From positions 1 to 11,565 of the forward strand of contig USJN01000020.1 in assembly GCA_900554945.1 (NCBI GenBank): a DNA stretch of 11,565 bases, given 5' to 3'. The position numbers and the translations under genes are program-made. Shown here piece after piece: positions 1 to 6,382 of this stretch. Every line of letters starts with the position of its first letter. Position 1 is the stretch's first letter. Origin of the DNA: an uncultured Coriobacteriaceae bacterium. GTDB taxonomy: Bacteria; Actinomycetota; Coriobacteriia; Coriobacteriales; Eggerthellaceae. The notes under the pieces were generated by a model. The model did not search any database and had not been told where the DNA came from. It worked only from the letters and a program-made list of their open reading frames with translations.

Positions 1-76
1 GGTATAAAGCTTCCGACATCGCACGAGTCCTTCGCATTCGTATGCGGCGCGCAAGGCGCCCGGTTCATTTCGCTCC

Positions 77-82
77 ATTATA
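77..82 (-). promoter_or_regulatory. Possible minus-strand -10 box at left edge
   Basis: Read on the minus strand this is TATAAT, a perfect match to the sigma-70 -10 consensus. An ATG follows only 8 nt downstream (at 68), so a transcript starting at the usual distance would be leaderless or nearly so. No good -35 hexamer is seen 16-18 bp upstream. The hexamer could be chance. Confidence 0.25.
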
Positions 83-144
83 GAAGAAGCGCCCGGGGTT
101 GCCGGACGCTCCTGGAAAGAGTTCGTCGTATCGATAGAAGCTCG

Positions 145-195
145 GACACGTGCCTCCTCGTATCCGGGACCGATCGCCCCTCGCTGACACGTGTC
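145..195 (-). terminator. Inverted repeat behind dedA, possible terminator
   Basis: The arms GACACGTG (145-152) and CACGTGTC (188-195) are perfect inverted repeats just past the dedA stop codon. The right arm is also part of a self-complementary 10-mer (186-195). The spacer is about 35 nt and GC-rich. No U-run follows, so intrinsic termination is uncertain. Confidence 0.3.
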
Positions 196-199
196 GGCA

Positions 200-883
200 T
201 TATTTCGCGTGCTTGGCGTTTTTGGCCTTGTCGCCTTTCTTCGAGCTCATCGCGGCTTTCACCGCACCGATGAACGCAGGGGCCACCGATACCGCGACGA
301 TGCCCAAAACGATGACCTCGAAGTGCTCTTGCACAAACGGAATGCCACCGAAGAAGTATCCCACCAAAACGAACAGCGAGACCCAAGAAATGCCGCCAAT
401 CGCGTTGAACAGCGTGAACTTGCCGAAATTCATGTGGCCGGTGCCCGCAATGAACGGGGCGAACGTACGGAAGAAAGGCATGAAGCGCGTGATCACGATA
501 GTCAGCCCGCCGTAACGCTCGAAGAAGCGGTCAAGCTTCGCCATACGCTCGGGCGTGAGCGCCTTGATCTTCCCCGAGTCGATGATGCGCTTGCCGAAGA
601 AGCGGGCTATCCAGTAGTTGGACGTGTTGCCCAAGATGGCGGCGGCGTAGAACACGATGAGCGTCGCCCACAGGTGCAGACCGCCCCCGTCAGCCGAGAA
701 GACGCCGGCCGCAAACAAAAGCGAGTCGCCCGGCAGAAACGGGAAGAACACAAGGCCCGTCTCCACAAACACGATCAGGAACAACGGGGTGTACACCCAT
801 GCGGCGCCCAACGCCACAATCCACCCTGCAATCGCCGAGCGGGGGTCGGAAAGGAGACTGACGAAGAAGTTGATGATGTCCAT
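200..883 (-). CDS. DedA-family (SNARE-associated/VTT domain) membrane protein
   Basis: This 227-residue integral membrane protein belongs to the DedA family. Family members act in membrane homeostasis; several move undecaprenyl phosphate or phospholipids across the inner membrane. Which substrate this one handles cannot be read from the sequence. Visible family hallmarks are the re-entrant motif ETGLVFFPFLPGDSLLF (residues 41-57), the segment around TRFMPFFRTFAPFIAG (132-147) with Arg133 and Arg139, and the G-x3-W then GYFFG pattern (163-179). Hydrophobic stretches lie near 22-45, 70-88, 155-178 and 188-208, and the C-terminal tail is Lys-rich. The ATG at 883 is preceded by AAGGA with good spacing. 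The frame stays open further upstream, but that part would run through the SRP RNA gene, so the longer start is rejected. It lies just downstream of ffs on the same strand and may receive read-through from it. Confidence 0.9.
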   Translation of the reverse strand: MDIINFFVSLLSDPRSAIAGWIVALGAAWVYTPLFLIVFVETGLVFFPFLPGDSLLFAAGVFSADGGGLHLWATLIVFYAAAILGNTSNYWIARFFGKRIIDSGKIKALTPERMAKLDRFFERYGGLTIVITRFMPFFRTFAPFIAGTGHMNFGKFTLFNAIGGISWVSLFVLVGYFFGGIPFVQEHFEVIVLGIVAVSVAPAFIGAVKAAMSSKKGDKAKNAKHAK

Positions 884-915
884 AGCGTCCTTACAAGAAG
901 AGGCCCATGCAGCAA

Positions 916-938
916 GCAGGCGGCTCGTGGCCGCCTGC
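916..938 (-). terminator. Hairpin between ffs and dedA, likely ffs terminator
   Basis: A perfect 9-bp GC-rich stem (GCAGGCGGC/GCCGCCTGC) closes a 5-nt loop, a few bases after the 3' end of the SRP RNA. The following minus-strand bases (TTGCTGCAT) are only weakly U-rich, so termination may be leaky. That would let transcripts continue into dedA. Confidence 0.55.
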
Positions 939-944
939 AAGATA

Positions 945-1053
945 GAGCATTCTGAATAGGACAGGGCGCTCGTCAGAGGCCCCTTATGGCTGCTTCCTCC
1001 CGGACCTGACCAGGTTCGGAACATGTCGCCGCCCCGCCCCATTCAGAATGCTC
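945..1053 (-). ncRNA. ffs: Signal recognition particle RNA, small bacterial (4.5S) type
   Basis: This is the RNA scaffold of the bacterial signal recognition particle, which with Ffh targets membrane proteins to the translocon. The diagnostic domain IV is read on the minus strand as GGTCAGGTCC, a GGGA tetraloop (1001-998), then GGAAGCAGCC. It matches the near-universal SRP core except that the usual GGAA tetraloop is GGGA, which still fits GNRA. The outer ends form a perfect 13-bp closing helix: GAGCATTCTGAAT at the 5' end (1053-1041) pairs with 957-945. These arms set the proposed limits of about 109 nt, close to the 114 nt of E. coli 4.5S RNA. The exact mature ends depend on processing. There is no Alu domain, as expected for the small type. 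Confidence 0.95.
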
Positions 1054-1070
1054 AGTTCAAGTTGTTTCCC

Positions 1071-1076
1071 AGTATA
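1071..1076 (-). promoter_or_regulatory. Probable -10 box of ffs
   Basis: On the minus strand this reads TATACT, 17 nt upstream of the first base of the SRP RNA closing helix. Transcription would start about 10 nt before the mature 5' end, consistent with 5' trimming of SRP RNA precursors. No strong -35 match is visible. Confidence 0.4.
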
Positions 1077-1156
1077 CGCGAGGTGGCATGGCGCGAGCGG
1101 GCCTTAAACCAAATGCACACAGCTCAGCCGTGCAAACGGACACGAGGGACGCGGGG

Positions 1157-1834
1157 CTATTCCCCTACGCCGCCCTCGGCCACAGTCCGCACGATGCCGT
1201 CAAGACCGCTATGGACGAGCGCGTGCGTCACCTGGGCGATATCCTCGAGGGGAATCTCCGACTCGTCTAAGATCCAGCGGCGAATCACCGCCACGAGCCC
1301 CGCACTGAAATACGCGACGCAGAAATCGAGATACGGCCCCAACTTCTTCAGGCCAAGCGTGTCCTGCTCGATAAGCGACGCAGTAAGCGACGATTCCAGC
1401 TTCTTCAAAACGAGCTCGTAGGGAGTGTGCGAGGCAATGAGCTTCATGCTCTTTAGGTCGGGCGCCAGCCCCAGCGAAAGCCGTTTGAACAGGTCGACCA
1501 CGTTCTCGCCGTCGTCGCTGTTCTCGAGGGAGTCCAGGCATGTGCGCACGATCCGGTCCGCCTCGTCCTGCACGATCTCGTTCGCCAGATCCTCGACCGA
1601 CTGGTAGTGAAGATAGAACGTCTTTCGGTCGATGTCCGCCTCGCGGGCAATTCCGGTGATGGTGATCTTTTGGTACTCCGTCTCCTGCATGAGGGTCAAA
1701 AACGCCTGGCGGATCGCCTTTCGCGTGCGCACAACACGGCGGTCGGGCGCCGTGCGCTCCCCGGATTCCCGACAGGCGGCTCCCTCTCCAGTCGGCTGAA
1801 TCTCGTTCGCCAACTTCTCCCCCACGTCGCCCAT
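1157..1834 (-). CDS. TetR/AcrR-family transcriptional regulator
   Basis: This 225-residue protein has the layout of a TetR-family repressor. Residues 1-32 are a polar, poorly conserved extension. The DNA-binding domain follows (about 35-85), opening with RTRKAIRQAFLTLMQE. The helix-turn-helix is at 57-80 (ITGIAREADIDRKTFYLHYQ), including the typical K-TFY-HY motif. Residues 90-225 form an all-helical ligand/dimerisation domain. Its YFSAGLVAVIRRWILDE stretch (175-191) resembles the TetR_C domains with a conserved G-x5-W core. The ligand is unknown. The start is the ATG at 1834, preceded by GAGGGAGA. A TTG five codons upstream lacks its own ribosome site. It is transcribed divergently from the radical SAM gene, which is its likely target, and the 26-bp palindrome at 1948-1973 is the likely operator. 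Confidence 0.92.
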   Translation of the reverse strand: MGDVGEKLANEIQPTGEGAACRESGERTAPDRRVVRTRKAIRQAFLTLMQETEYQKITITGIAREADIDRKTFYLHYQSVEDLANEIVQDEADRIVRTCLDSLENSDDGENVVDLFKRLSLGLAPDLKSMKLIASHTPYELVLKKLESSLTASLIEQDTLGLKKLGPYLDFCVAYFSAGLVAVIRRWILDESEIPLEDIAQVTHALVHSGLDGIVRTVAEGGVGE

Positions 1835-1858
1835 ATCTCTCCCTCGCAAAAAATGGAC

Positions 1859-1864
1859 AGCATA
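1859..1864 (-). promoter_or_regulatory. Possible -10 box of tetR
   Basis: This reads TATGCT on the minus strand, about 25 nt upstream of the tetR start codon. A TTGTGG element lies upstream with a 19-bp spacer, so the match is only fair. Confidence 0.3.
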
Positions 1865-1907
1865 ACTTCATCTGCAGGTTTTACCACAAACGTTGTTTAT
1901 TTGTCAC

Positions 1908-1935
1908 TTGTATTTTTATTTCACCGACCTATACT
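1908..1935 (+). promoter_or_regulatory. Promoter of the radical SAM gene
   Basis: TTGTAT (1908-1913) and TATACT (1930-1935) are separated by 16 bp in an AT-rich stretch unlike its GC-rich surroundings. Transcription would begin near 1941-1943, leaving a leader of about 50 nt that contains the proposed operator. A stronger -35-like TTGTCA at 1901-1906 sits too far from the -10 box (23 bp). Confidence 0.55.
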
Positions 1936-1947
1936 CACGCTTAAGAG

Positions 1948-1973
1948 AATTATTCCACATTTGTTGAATAATT
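1948..1973. promoter_or_regulatory. 26-bp near-perfect palindrome, probable TetR operator
   Basis: The outer arms AATTATTC (1948-1955) and GAATAATT (1966-1973) match perfectly, and the centre contains ACA-TT-TGT. As two 13-bp half-sites the match is 11 of 13. The size and symmetry suit a TetR-family dimer or pair of dimers. It lies between the predicted transcription start and the ribosome site of the radical SAM gene, a position where a bound repressor would block transcription. That the neighbouring TetR protein binds it is inference. Confidence 0.6.
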
Positions 1974-1978
1974 GTATG

Positions 1979-1985
1979 GGAGGTA
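1979..1985 (+). promoter_or_regulatory. Ribosome binding site that sets the radical SAM start
   Basis: GGGAGGT lies 7 nt before the ATG at 1993. The in-frame TTG at 1972 lies upstream of this site and inside the palindrome, so ATG 1993 is the chosen start. Confidence 0.75.
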
Positions 1986-1992
1986 CAACACT

Positions 1993-3492
1993 ATGAAAGC
2001 AACCGACCAAATCAAGCGGGCAGCCCTCAACAAAACCATCGACTACCTGCTTGAAAATCCCGAGCGAAACGTCGCGAAGATCATGGACATGATCGACAAA
2101 GTTGCGCCCGACGACGTGTTCCCCACCCAACGCGCCGCCTTCCATCAGGCAATCGATGACGAATCGAATTGGTATCAACTTATCATGAAGATTCTCACCG
2201 ACATGAATCCCCAGGTCAGGGACCGCCTCATCAAGACATTCGTCGTTGACGCGAACATGCTCGCATGGCCGAAGCAGGAAGCGATGCGCGATCAGTACCA
2301 CTGCAACATTCCCTGGGCCATCCTGCTGGATCCGACGAGCGCCTGCAACCTGCGCTGCACCGGATGCTGGGCAGCGGAATACGGCCACAAGCAAAACCTC
2401 ACCTACGAGGAAATCGACTCCATCATCAACCAGGGCGTCAAGCTGGGAACCCACGTCTACATCTACACCGGCGGCGAGCCGCTCGTCCGCAAGCACGACC
2501 TCATCAACCTATGCGAAGCGCATCCCGATTGCGCGTTCCTGTCATTCACCAACGCGACGCTCATCGACGAGGAGTTCGTGCAGGATATGATCCGCGTCGC
2601 GAACTTTGTGCCCGCCATCAGCGTCGAGGGCTTCGAGGAGGCCACAGACGCCCGCCGCGGCGAGGGGACGTACGCCAAGGTGTCCCGCGCCATGGAGCTT
2701 TTGCGCGAAAACGGCCTGCCCTTCGGCGTATCATGCTGCTACACCAGCGCCAACGCAAACTCCATCGCCAGCGAGGAGTTCTTCGACTGGCTCATCGAGA
2801 AGGGGGCTCTTTTCGCGTGGATCTTCACGTACATGCCCGTCGGCGTCGGCTCGCCCACCTCGCTTATGGTGCACGCCGACCAGCGTGAGCACCTCTACCG
2901 CTTCGTTCGCGAAATGCGCGAGAAGAAGCCCCTGTTCACGCTTGACTTCCAGAACGATGGCGAGTTTGTCGGCGGCTGCATCGCTGGCGGGCGCCGCTAC
3001 TTGCACATCAACGCCGCAGGCGACGTGGAGCCGTGCGTGTTCGCGCATTATGCGAACGTCAATATCCGGGAGACGAGTCTTCTCGACGCGCTGCGCTCCC
3101 CTCTGTTCATGCAGTATTACGAGGGCCAGCCCTTCAACGACAATCTGCTCAAGCCCTGCCCCATCTTGGAAAACGAAGGGCTGCTCGCCGACATGGTGAA
3201 GCGCGCCGGTGCGCATTCCACCGACCTTCAGGAGAAAGAAAGCGCGGAGAGCCTCTGTGCGAAATGCCATGACTCCATCGCGGAGTGGACGCCTGTCGCC
3301 GACCGCATTTGGAACGACGAGGGCGACCCGCTCTACGGCAAGCGCAGAAACGACCCCACGCAGGGCATGGCCGACACCGACATGCGCAAGCTTGCAGAGC
3401 AAGGCCGCCGCGAACTGCCCGAATCGCTCATGACGAAGCGGGAGCGCCGCGAACACCGCAAGCAGCACGAGGACGCAACCGACGTCGCCTAG
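1993..3492 (+). CDS. Radical SAM enzyme with C-terminal Cys-rich (SPASM-like) region
   Basis: This 499-residue enzyme cleaves S-adenosylmethionine with a [4Fe-4S] cluster to start radical chemistry; the substrate is unknown. Residues 1-105 are a helical N-terminal extension. The CxxxCxxC signature is CNLRCTGC (118-125), with Cys118, 122 and 125. TGGEP (159-163) is the SAM-binding motif after strand 2. The core continues to about 310. A conserved block, GGCIAGGRRYLHI then GDVEPC (327-348), and later cysteines (389, 422, 425) probably hold one or two auxiliary clusters, as in SPASM/twitch proteins. The tail (445-499) is charged and likely flexible. No precursor peptide gene is seen next to it, so a RiPP role is not supported. 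It diverges from tetR, which implies inducible expression. The Cys-rich make-up fits an anaerobe. Confidence 0.88.
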   Translation: MKATDQIKRAALNKTIDYLLENPERNVAKIMDMIDKVAPDDVFPTQRAAFHQAIDDESNWYQLIMKILTDMNPQVRDRLIKTFVVDANMLAWPKQEAMRDQYHCNIPWAILLDPTSACNLRCTGCWAAEYGHKQNLTYEEIDSIINQGVKLGTHVYIYTGGEPLVRKHDLINLCEAHPDCAFLSFTNATLIDEEFVQDMIRVANFVPAISVEGFEEATDARRGEGTYAKVSRAMELLRENGLPFGVSCCYTSANANSIASEEFFDWLIEKGALFAWIFTYMPVGVGSPTSLMVHADQREHLYRFVREMREKKPLFTLDFQNDGEFVGGCIAGGRRYLHINAAGDVEPCVFAHYANVNIRETSLLDALRSPLFMQYYEGQPFNDNLLKPCPILENEGLLADMVKRAGAHSTDLQEKESAESLCAKCHDSIAEWTPVADRIWNDEGDPLYGKRRNDPTQGMADTDMRKLAEQGRRELPESLMTKRERREHRKQHEDATDVA

Positions 3493-3678
3493 CATCGCGA
3501 GGATCCGTGCAAAGGGGTAGCTTCCCTAAGCCCCTCGGAAGCCGCCCTGGCAAAGTTCCTCGTTGCACGCCGTACACCAGCGCCCCTTCCCCAGCCTGCT
3601 TCCGAGGGAAAGCGTTGGCGATTCCCCTTGAGCAAGCTCGACGTAGTGCCCCAGAAAGCCCGCGCGCCGAGCTTGCTT
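3493..3678. other. Convergent intergenic region with nested inverted repeats
   Basis: No coding frame is credible here. The gap separates the 3' ends of the radical SAM gene and dnaK. It contains three perfect inverted-repeat pairs: CGTGCAA/TTGCACG (3506-3512, 3563-3569), CCCTCGGAAGC/GCTTCCGAGGG (3532-3542, 3598-3608), and AGCAAGCTCG/CGAGCTTGCT (3631-3640, 3668-3677). The middle left arm can also pair with GCTTCC at 3520-3525, giving two exclusive folds. The first two pairs interleave. Confidence 0.6.
3631..3677 (-). terminator. Stem-loop directly after dnaK, probable terminator
   Basis: A perfect 10-bp stem (AGCAAGCTCG/CGAGCTTGCT) with a 27-nt loop starts one base after the dnaK stop codon. 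There is no U-run on either side, so it may act as an mRNA 3' end stabiliser or a factor-dependent terminator. It could serve both convergent genes. Confidence 0.45.
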
Positions 3679-5436
3679 CTACCCCAAAGACCTCACATGC
3701 TCGCTCGAACGGTCGAGCTGTTCTTTGGCGGAGCGGATTGCCGCGATGTCCGCTTCCTCCAGCTTCTCGGTTTTCTTCGAAAGCAGCTTGCGGAGAGCAT
3801 TCGAATCGGCTTTTACCTGCTTCTTCTCTTCCTTTTCCAGCTGCTTGCCGGATTTTGCGAGCGCCGCGTCAACCTCTTGGACCAGGCGTGCCGCCTCCGC
3901 ATGCACCTCCATCGCATCGCGGCGCGTCGCGTCCTGCGCCGCGTAGGTTTCCGCATCGCGAATGGCGCGATCGATTTCCTCGTCGGACATACGGCCCGAC
4001 TCGTCGATCGTGATTGATTGCTCCTTGCCCGTCCCCTTGTCCTTCGCGGAAACCGTGAGAATGCCGTTCGCGTCGATGTCGAACGTCACCTCGATCTGGG
4101 GAACGCCCGCGGGAGCACGCTTGATGCCCTTCAGACGGAATTTGCCGATAGACTTGTTGTCGCGAGCCATCGGGCGCTCGCCCTGAAGCACGTTGATTTC
4201 CACGCTCGTCTGGAACGCCGCCGCCGTCGTGAAGATCTGCGAGTAATGCACGGGGAGCGTCGTGTTGCGCTCCACGATGCGCGTCGCCACGCCGCCGACG
4301 GTCTCAAGGGAAAGGGAAAGCGGCGTCACGTCGAGCAGCAGGATGGAGTTCGCCTTCACAAGCCCCGTCGAAGACCCCGCGAGCGTAGCCCCCTGGATGG
4401 CCGCGCCCACGGCGACGCACTCGTCGGGGTTGATCGACGACGAAGGCTCCTTCCCTGTAAGGGAGCGAACCTTGTCCTGAACCGCCGGGATGCGCGTCGA
4501 CCCGCCGACGAGCAGCACGCTTCCCAGCTCGGAGGCGGCAATGCCCGCGTCGTTGAGCGCCTGGGACACGGGGCCTTCAGTGCGCTCGACCAAATCGGCG
4601 GTCATGCGGTTGAACTCCGAGCGCGTGACCTGCGCCTCCAGATGAAGCGGGCCGGATGCGCCCTGCGCCAGAAACGGCAGGTTCACGCGCGCCGTCTCCA
4701 TGGAGGACAGCTCCTCTTTCGCCTGGCGCGCCGCCTCGCGCACGCGCTGCGCCGCGGCGGAATCGCGACTCGCATCGACGCCCGATTCCCGCCTGAAGAC
4801 CCCGAACAGGTAATCGGCGATGCGCTCGTCGAAGTCGTCGCCACCCAGATGGTTGTCACCCGCAGTCGCAAGCACCTCGATCACGCCCTCGCCGATCTCG
4901 ATGATCGACACATCGAACGTGCCGCCGCCCAAGTCGTAGACCATCACCTTCTGAGGGTCACCGTTGTCGAGCCCGTACGCGAGCGCCGCGCTTGTCGGCT
5001 CGTTGATGATGCGCAGGACTTCGAGCCCCGCGATGCGGCCCGCATCCTTTGTGGCCTGGCGTTGCATATCGTTGAAGTAGGCGGGGACGGTGATGACAGC
5101 CTGCGTCACCTCCTGGCCGAGGAACGCCTCAGCGTCGCGGCGCAGCTTGCGCAGGATCATCGCGGAGATTTCCTGCGGCGTGAATCGTTTACCGTCGATG
5201 TTCGCACGCCAGTCGGTTCCCATGTGGCGCTTCACCGAGGAGATAGTGCGCTCGGGGTTGATTGCCGCCTGCCGACAAGCTGTCGCACCGACGAGGCGCT
5301 CGCCATCTTTCGTGAAGGCGACGACGCTCGGCGTCGTGCGAGAGCCCTCGGCGTTGTGGATGATGGCCGGCTTGCCGCCCTCGACCACCGCGGCGCAACT
5401 GTTCGTCGTGCCCAAGTCAATCCCGATAGTTGCCAT
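3679..5436 (-). CDS. dnaK: Hsp70/DnaK-type chaperone, short form
   Basis: This 585-residue cytosolic Hsp70 is an ATP-driven chaperone that binds exposed hydrophobic segments under J-protein control. The nucleotide domain (1-365) shows [10 protein letters not shown] (4-13), [12 protein letters not shown] (166-177) and [11 protein letters not shown] (307-317). The interdomain linker [10 protein letters not shown] (366-375) is intact, but the usual Gly-Ile after it is Ser-Leu. The substrate-binding domain runs from about 376 to 490. The helical lid (490-585) is Lys/Glu-rich and shorter than in E. coli DnaK (638 aa), with no acidic C-terminal tail motif. ATG 5436 follows AAGGAG at good spacing. 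It is the last gene of a four-gene minus-strand cluster, 95 bp behind the J-protein gene. No grpE or hspR/hrcA is adjacent, so it may be a second, specialised DnaK. Whether a housekeeping copy exists elsewhere cannot be seen. Confidence 0.93.
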   Translation of the reverse strand: MATIGIDLGTTNSCAAVVEGGKPAIIHNAEGSRTTPSVVAFTKDGERLVGATACRQAAINPERTISSVKRHMGTDWRANIDGKRFTPQEISAMILRKLRRDAEAFLGQEVTQAVITVPAYFNDMQRQATKDAGRIAGLEVLRIINEPTSAALAYGLDNGDPQKVMVYDLGGGTFDVSIIEIGEGVIEVLATAGDNHLGGDDFDERIADYLFGVFRRESGVDASRDSAAAQRVREAARQAKEELSSMETARVNLPFLAQGASGPLHLEAQVTRSEFNRMTADLVERTEGPVSQALNDAGIAASELGSVLLVGGSTRIPAVQDKVRSLTGKEPSSSINPDECVAVGAAIQGATLAGSSTGLVKANSILLLDVTPLSLSLETVGGVATRIVERNTTLPVHYSQIFTTAAAFQTSVEINVLQGERPMARDNKSIGKFRLKGIKRAPAGVPQIEVTFDIDANGILTVSAKDKGTGKEQSITIDESGRMSDEEIDRAIRDAETYAAQDATRRDAMEVHAEAARLVQEVDAALAKSGKQLEKEEKKQVKADSNALRKLLSKKTEKLEEADIAAIRSAKEQLDRSSEHVRSLG

Positions 5437-5482
5437 ATCAGTCTCCTTCCGAGAGAACAAGGTGATTCATTCAAGCAGCACC

Positions 5483-5494
5483 AAAGTCAGCGAG
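5483..5494. repeat. Third copy of the AAAGTCAGCGAG motif
   Basis: This 12-mer lies in the 95-bp gap between the J-protein gene and dnaK. It is identical to part of the 20-bp direct repeat at 9228-9247 and differs by one base from the copy at 9292-9311. It suggests a dispersed intergenic repeat family, though 12 bp alone is weak evidence. Confidence 0.35.
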
Positions 5495-5531
5495 CGAGGC
5501 ACATTACGCCAGCCGACGGGCCACGAGCGCC

Positions 5532-6374
5532 CTAAAAACCCATGAACCCGTAGCGCATGAACTGCTGCAGACACAGCTGGAGCATGCAGCAGCCGCAGCA
5601 CAGCGTCGTGGGATCGATAGAGGAAATGGTGAACCCGCGCGTCTGCTGCTCCTGAGTGTACGACTGCCCCGCGCTTTGGAACGCACGGTATGCGCGCTGA
5701 TAGTCGGCATTGTTCGGATCCATACGAACAGCGCGGCGAATCTGGTCGAGCGCCATCACCGTGTTGCCCGCGCCGTTGTTCGCGAGCGACGAAAGGTAGT
5801 ACCACCGGGCGTTACGCCCGCCGCTCGTTACCGTTGCCAGAATGTCGGCAGCACGCTTGCATTGCGCCGCATCCCCTGAGTTGATCAGGTCGATCGCCGC
5901 GCGGAATTCCGCCGGATCGCTCGCATTCGCCTCGGGATGAATCGGACCGGACGCCGTCGAGGCGCCGTAGCCGAAGAAGTCGTCGAAGTCGAAGCCGAAG
6001 CCTCCCGCCCAACCGTACGGTCCGCTGGAGGTATAGGGATTGCCCTGCTGACCGCCCCCGTACGAGCCGCCGCCCGAGGCGCCGCCGAAGGGGTTCGCTC
6101 CGCCGTACCCTGCATACCCCGACGAGCCCTGCGACGAGGCGCCGGCAGCCCCGCCCGAAGCCGCGGAGGCACGGCGATCGGCAGCGGCGTATTTCTCGGG
6201 GTTCATGATGCGATCGTACGCCTCGTTGACCTCGTTCATCCGCTCGGCGGCGTTCGGATCGTTGGGGTTCAAATCGGGGTGGTTCTCGCGCGCCTTCCTG
6301 CGGTATGCCTTCTTCACCTCGTCTTGCGAGGCATCCCTCGACACACCGAGTACGCTATACGGGTCCATTGCCAT
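5532..6374 (-). CDS. J-domain co-chaperone with Gly-rich linker, helical repeat and Cys-rich tail
   Basis: This 280-residue Hsp40 stimulates Hsp70 ATPase and is not a canonical DnaJ. The J domain is residues 4-63, with HPD at 32-34 (NHPDLNPNDP). A Gly/Ser/Tyr-rich linker follows (74-125), then a Phe/Asp patch (GFGFDFDDFFGYG, 125-137). A TPR-like helical segment (153-235) includes WYYLSSLANN and ALDQIRRAVRMDPNNADY. The tail is CCGCCMLQLC (259-268) followed by an aromatic end. The DnaJ zinc-finger repeats and the beta-sheet C-terminal domains are absent. The clustered cysteines could bind metal, be lipid-modified or sit on a membrane; which one is not known. ATG 6374 follows AGGGA and begins 8 nt after the DUF5685 stop, so translation is probably coupled. 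Its Hsp70 partner is very likely the dnaK downstream. Confidence 0.88.
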   Translation of the reverse strand: MAMDPYSVLGVSRDASQDEVKKAYRRKARENHPDLNPNDPNAAERMNEVNEAYDRIMNPEKYAAADRRASAASGGAAGASSQGSSGYAGYGGANPFGGASGGGSYGGGQQGNPYTSSGPYGWAGGFGFDFDDFFGYGASTASGPIHPEANASDPAEFRAAIDLINSGDAAQCKRAADILATVTSGGRNARWYYLSSLANNGAGNTVMALDQIRRAVRMDPNNADYQRAYRAFQSAGQSYTQEQQTRGFTISSIDPTTLCCGCCMLQLCLQQFMRYGFMGF

Positions 6375-6382
6375 TGCGTTCC

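Larger units (their letters stand above)
1..199. other. Left-edge non-coding stretch
   Basis: I see no convincing gene here. On the minus strand a perfect -10 hexamer (TATAAT) lies at 82-77. An open frame begins at an ATG at 68 and runs off the left edge, but it has no clear -35, and 22 codons are too few to recognise. A small inverted repeat (GGCGC at 46-50, GCGCC at 56-60) lies within it. A tRNA was looked for and not found. Confidence 0.4.

Noticed and set aside
884..1042. Longer dedA start running through the SRP RNA
   Set aside because: The extension overlaps ffs and the hairpin, and the ATG at 883 has a good ribosome site and a natural DedA N-terminus.
4018..5535. Plus-strand open frame of 505 codons opposite dnaK
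   Set aside because: Arg/His/Ala-rich translation without domains. Such antisense frames of dnaK are a well-known artefact.
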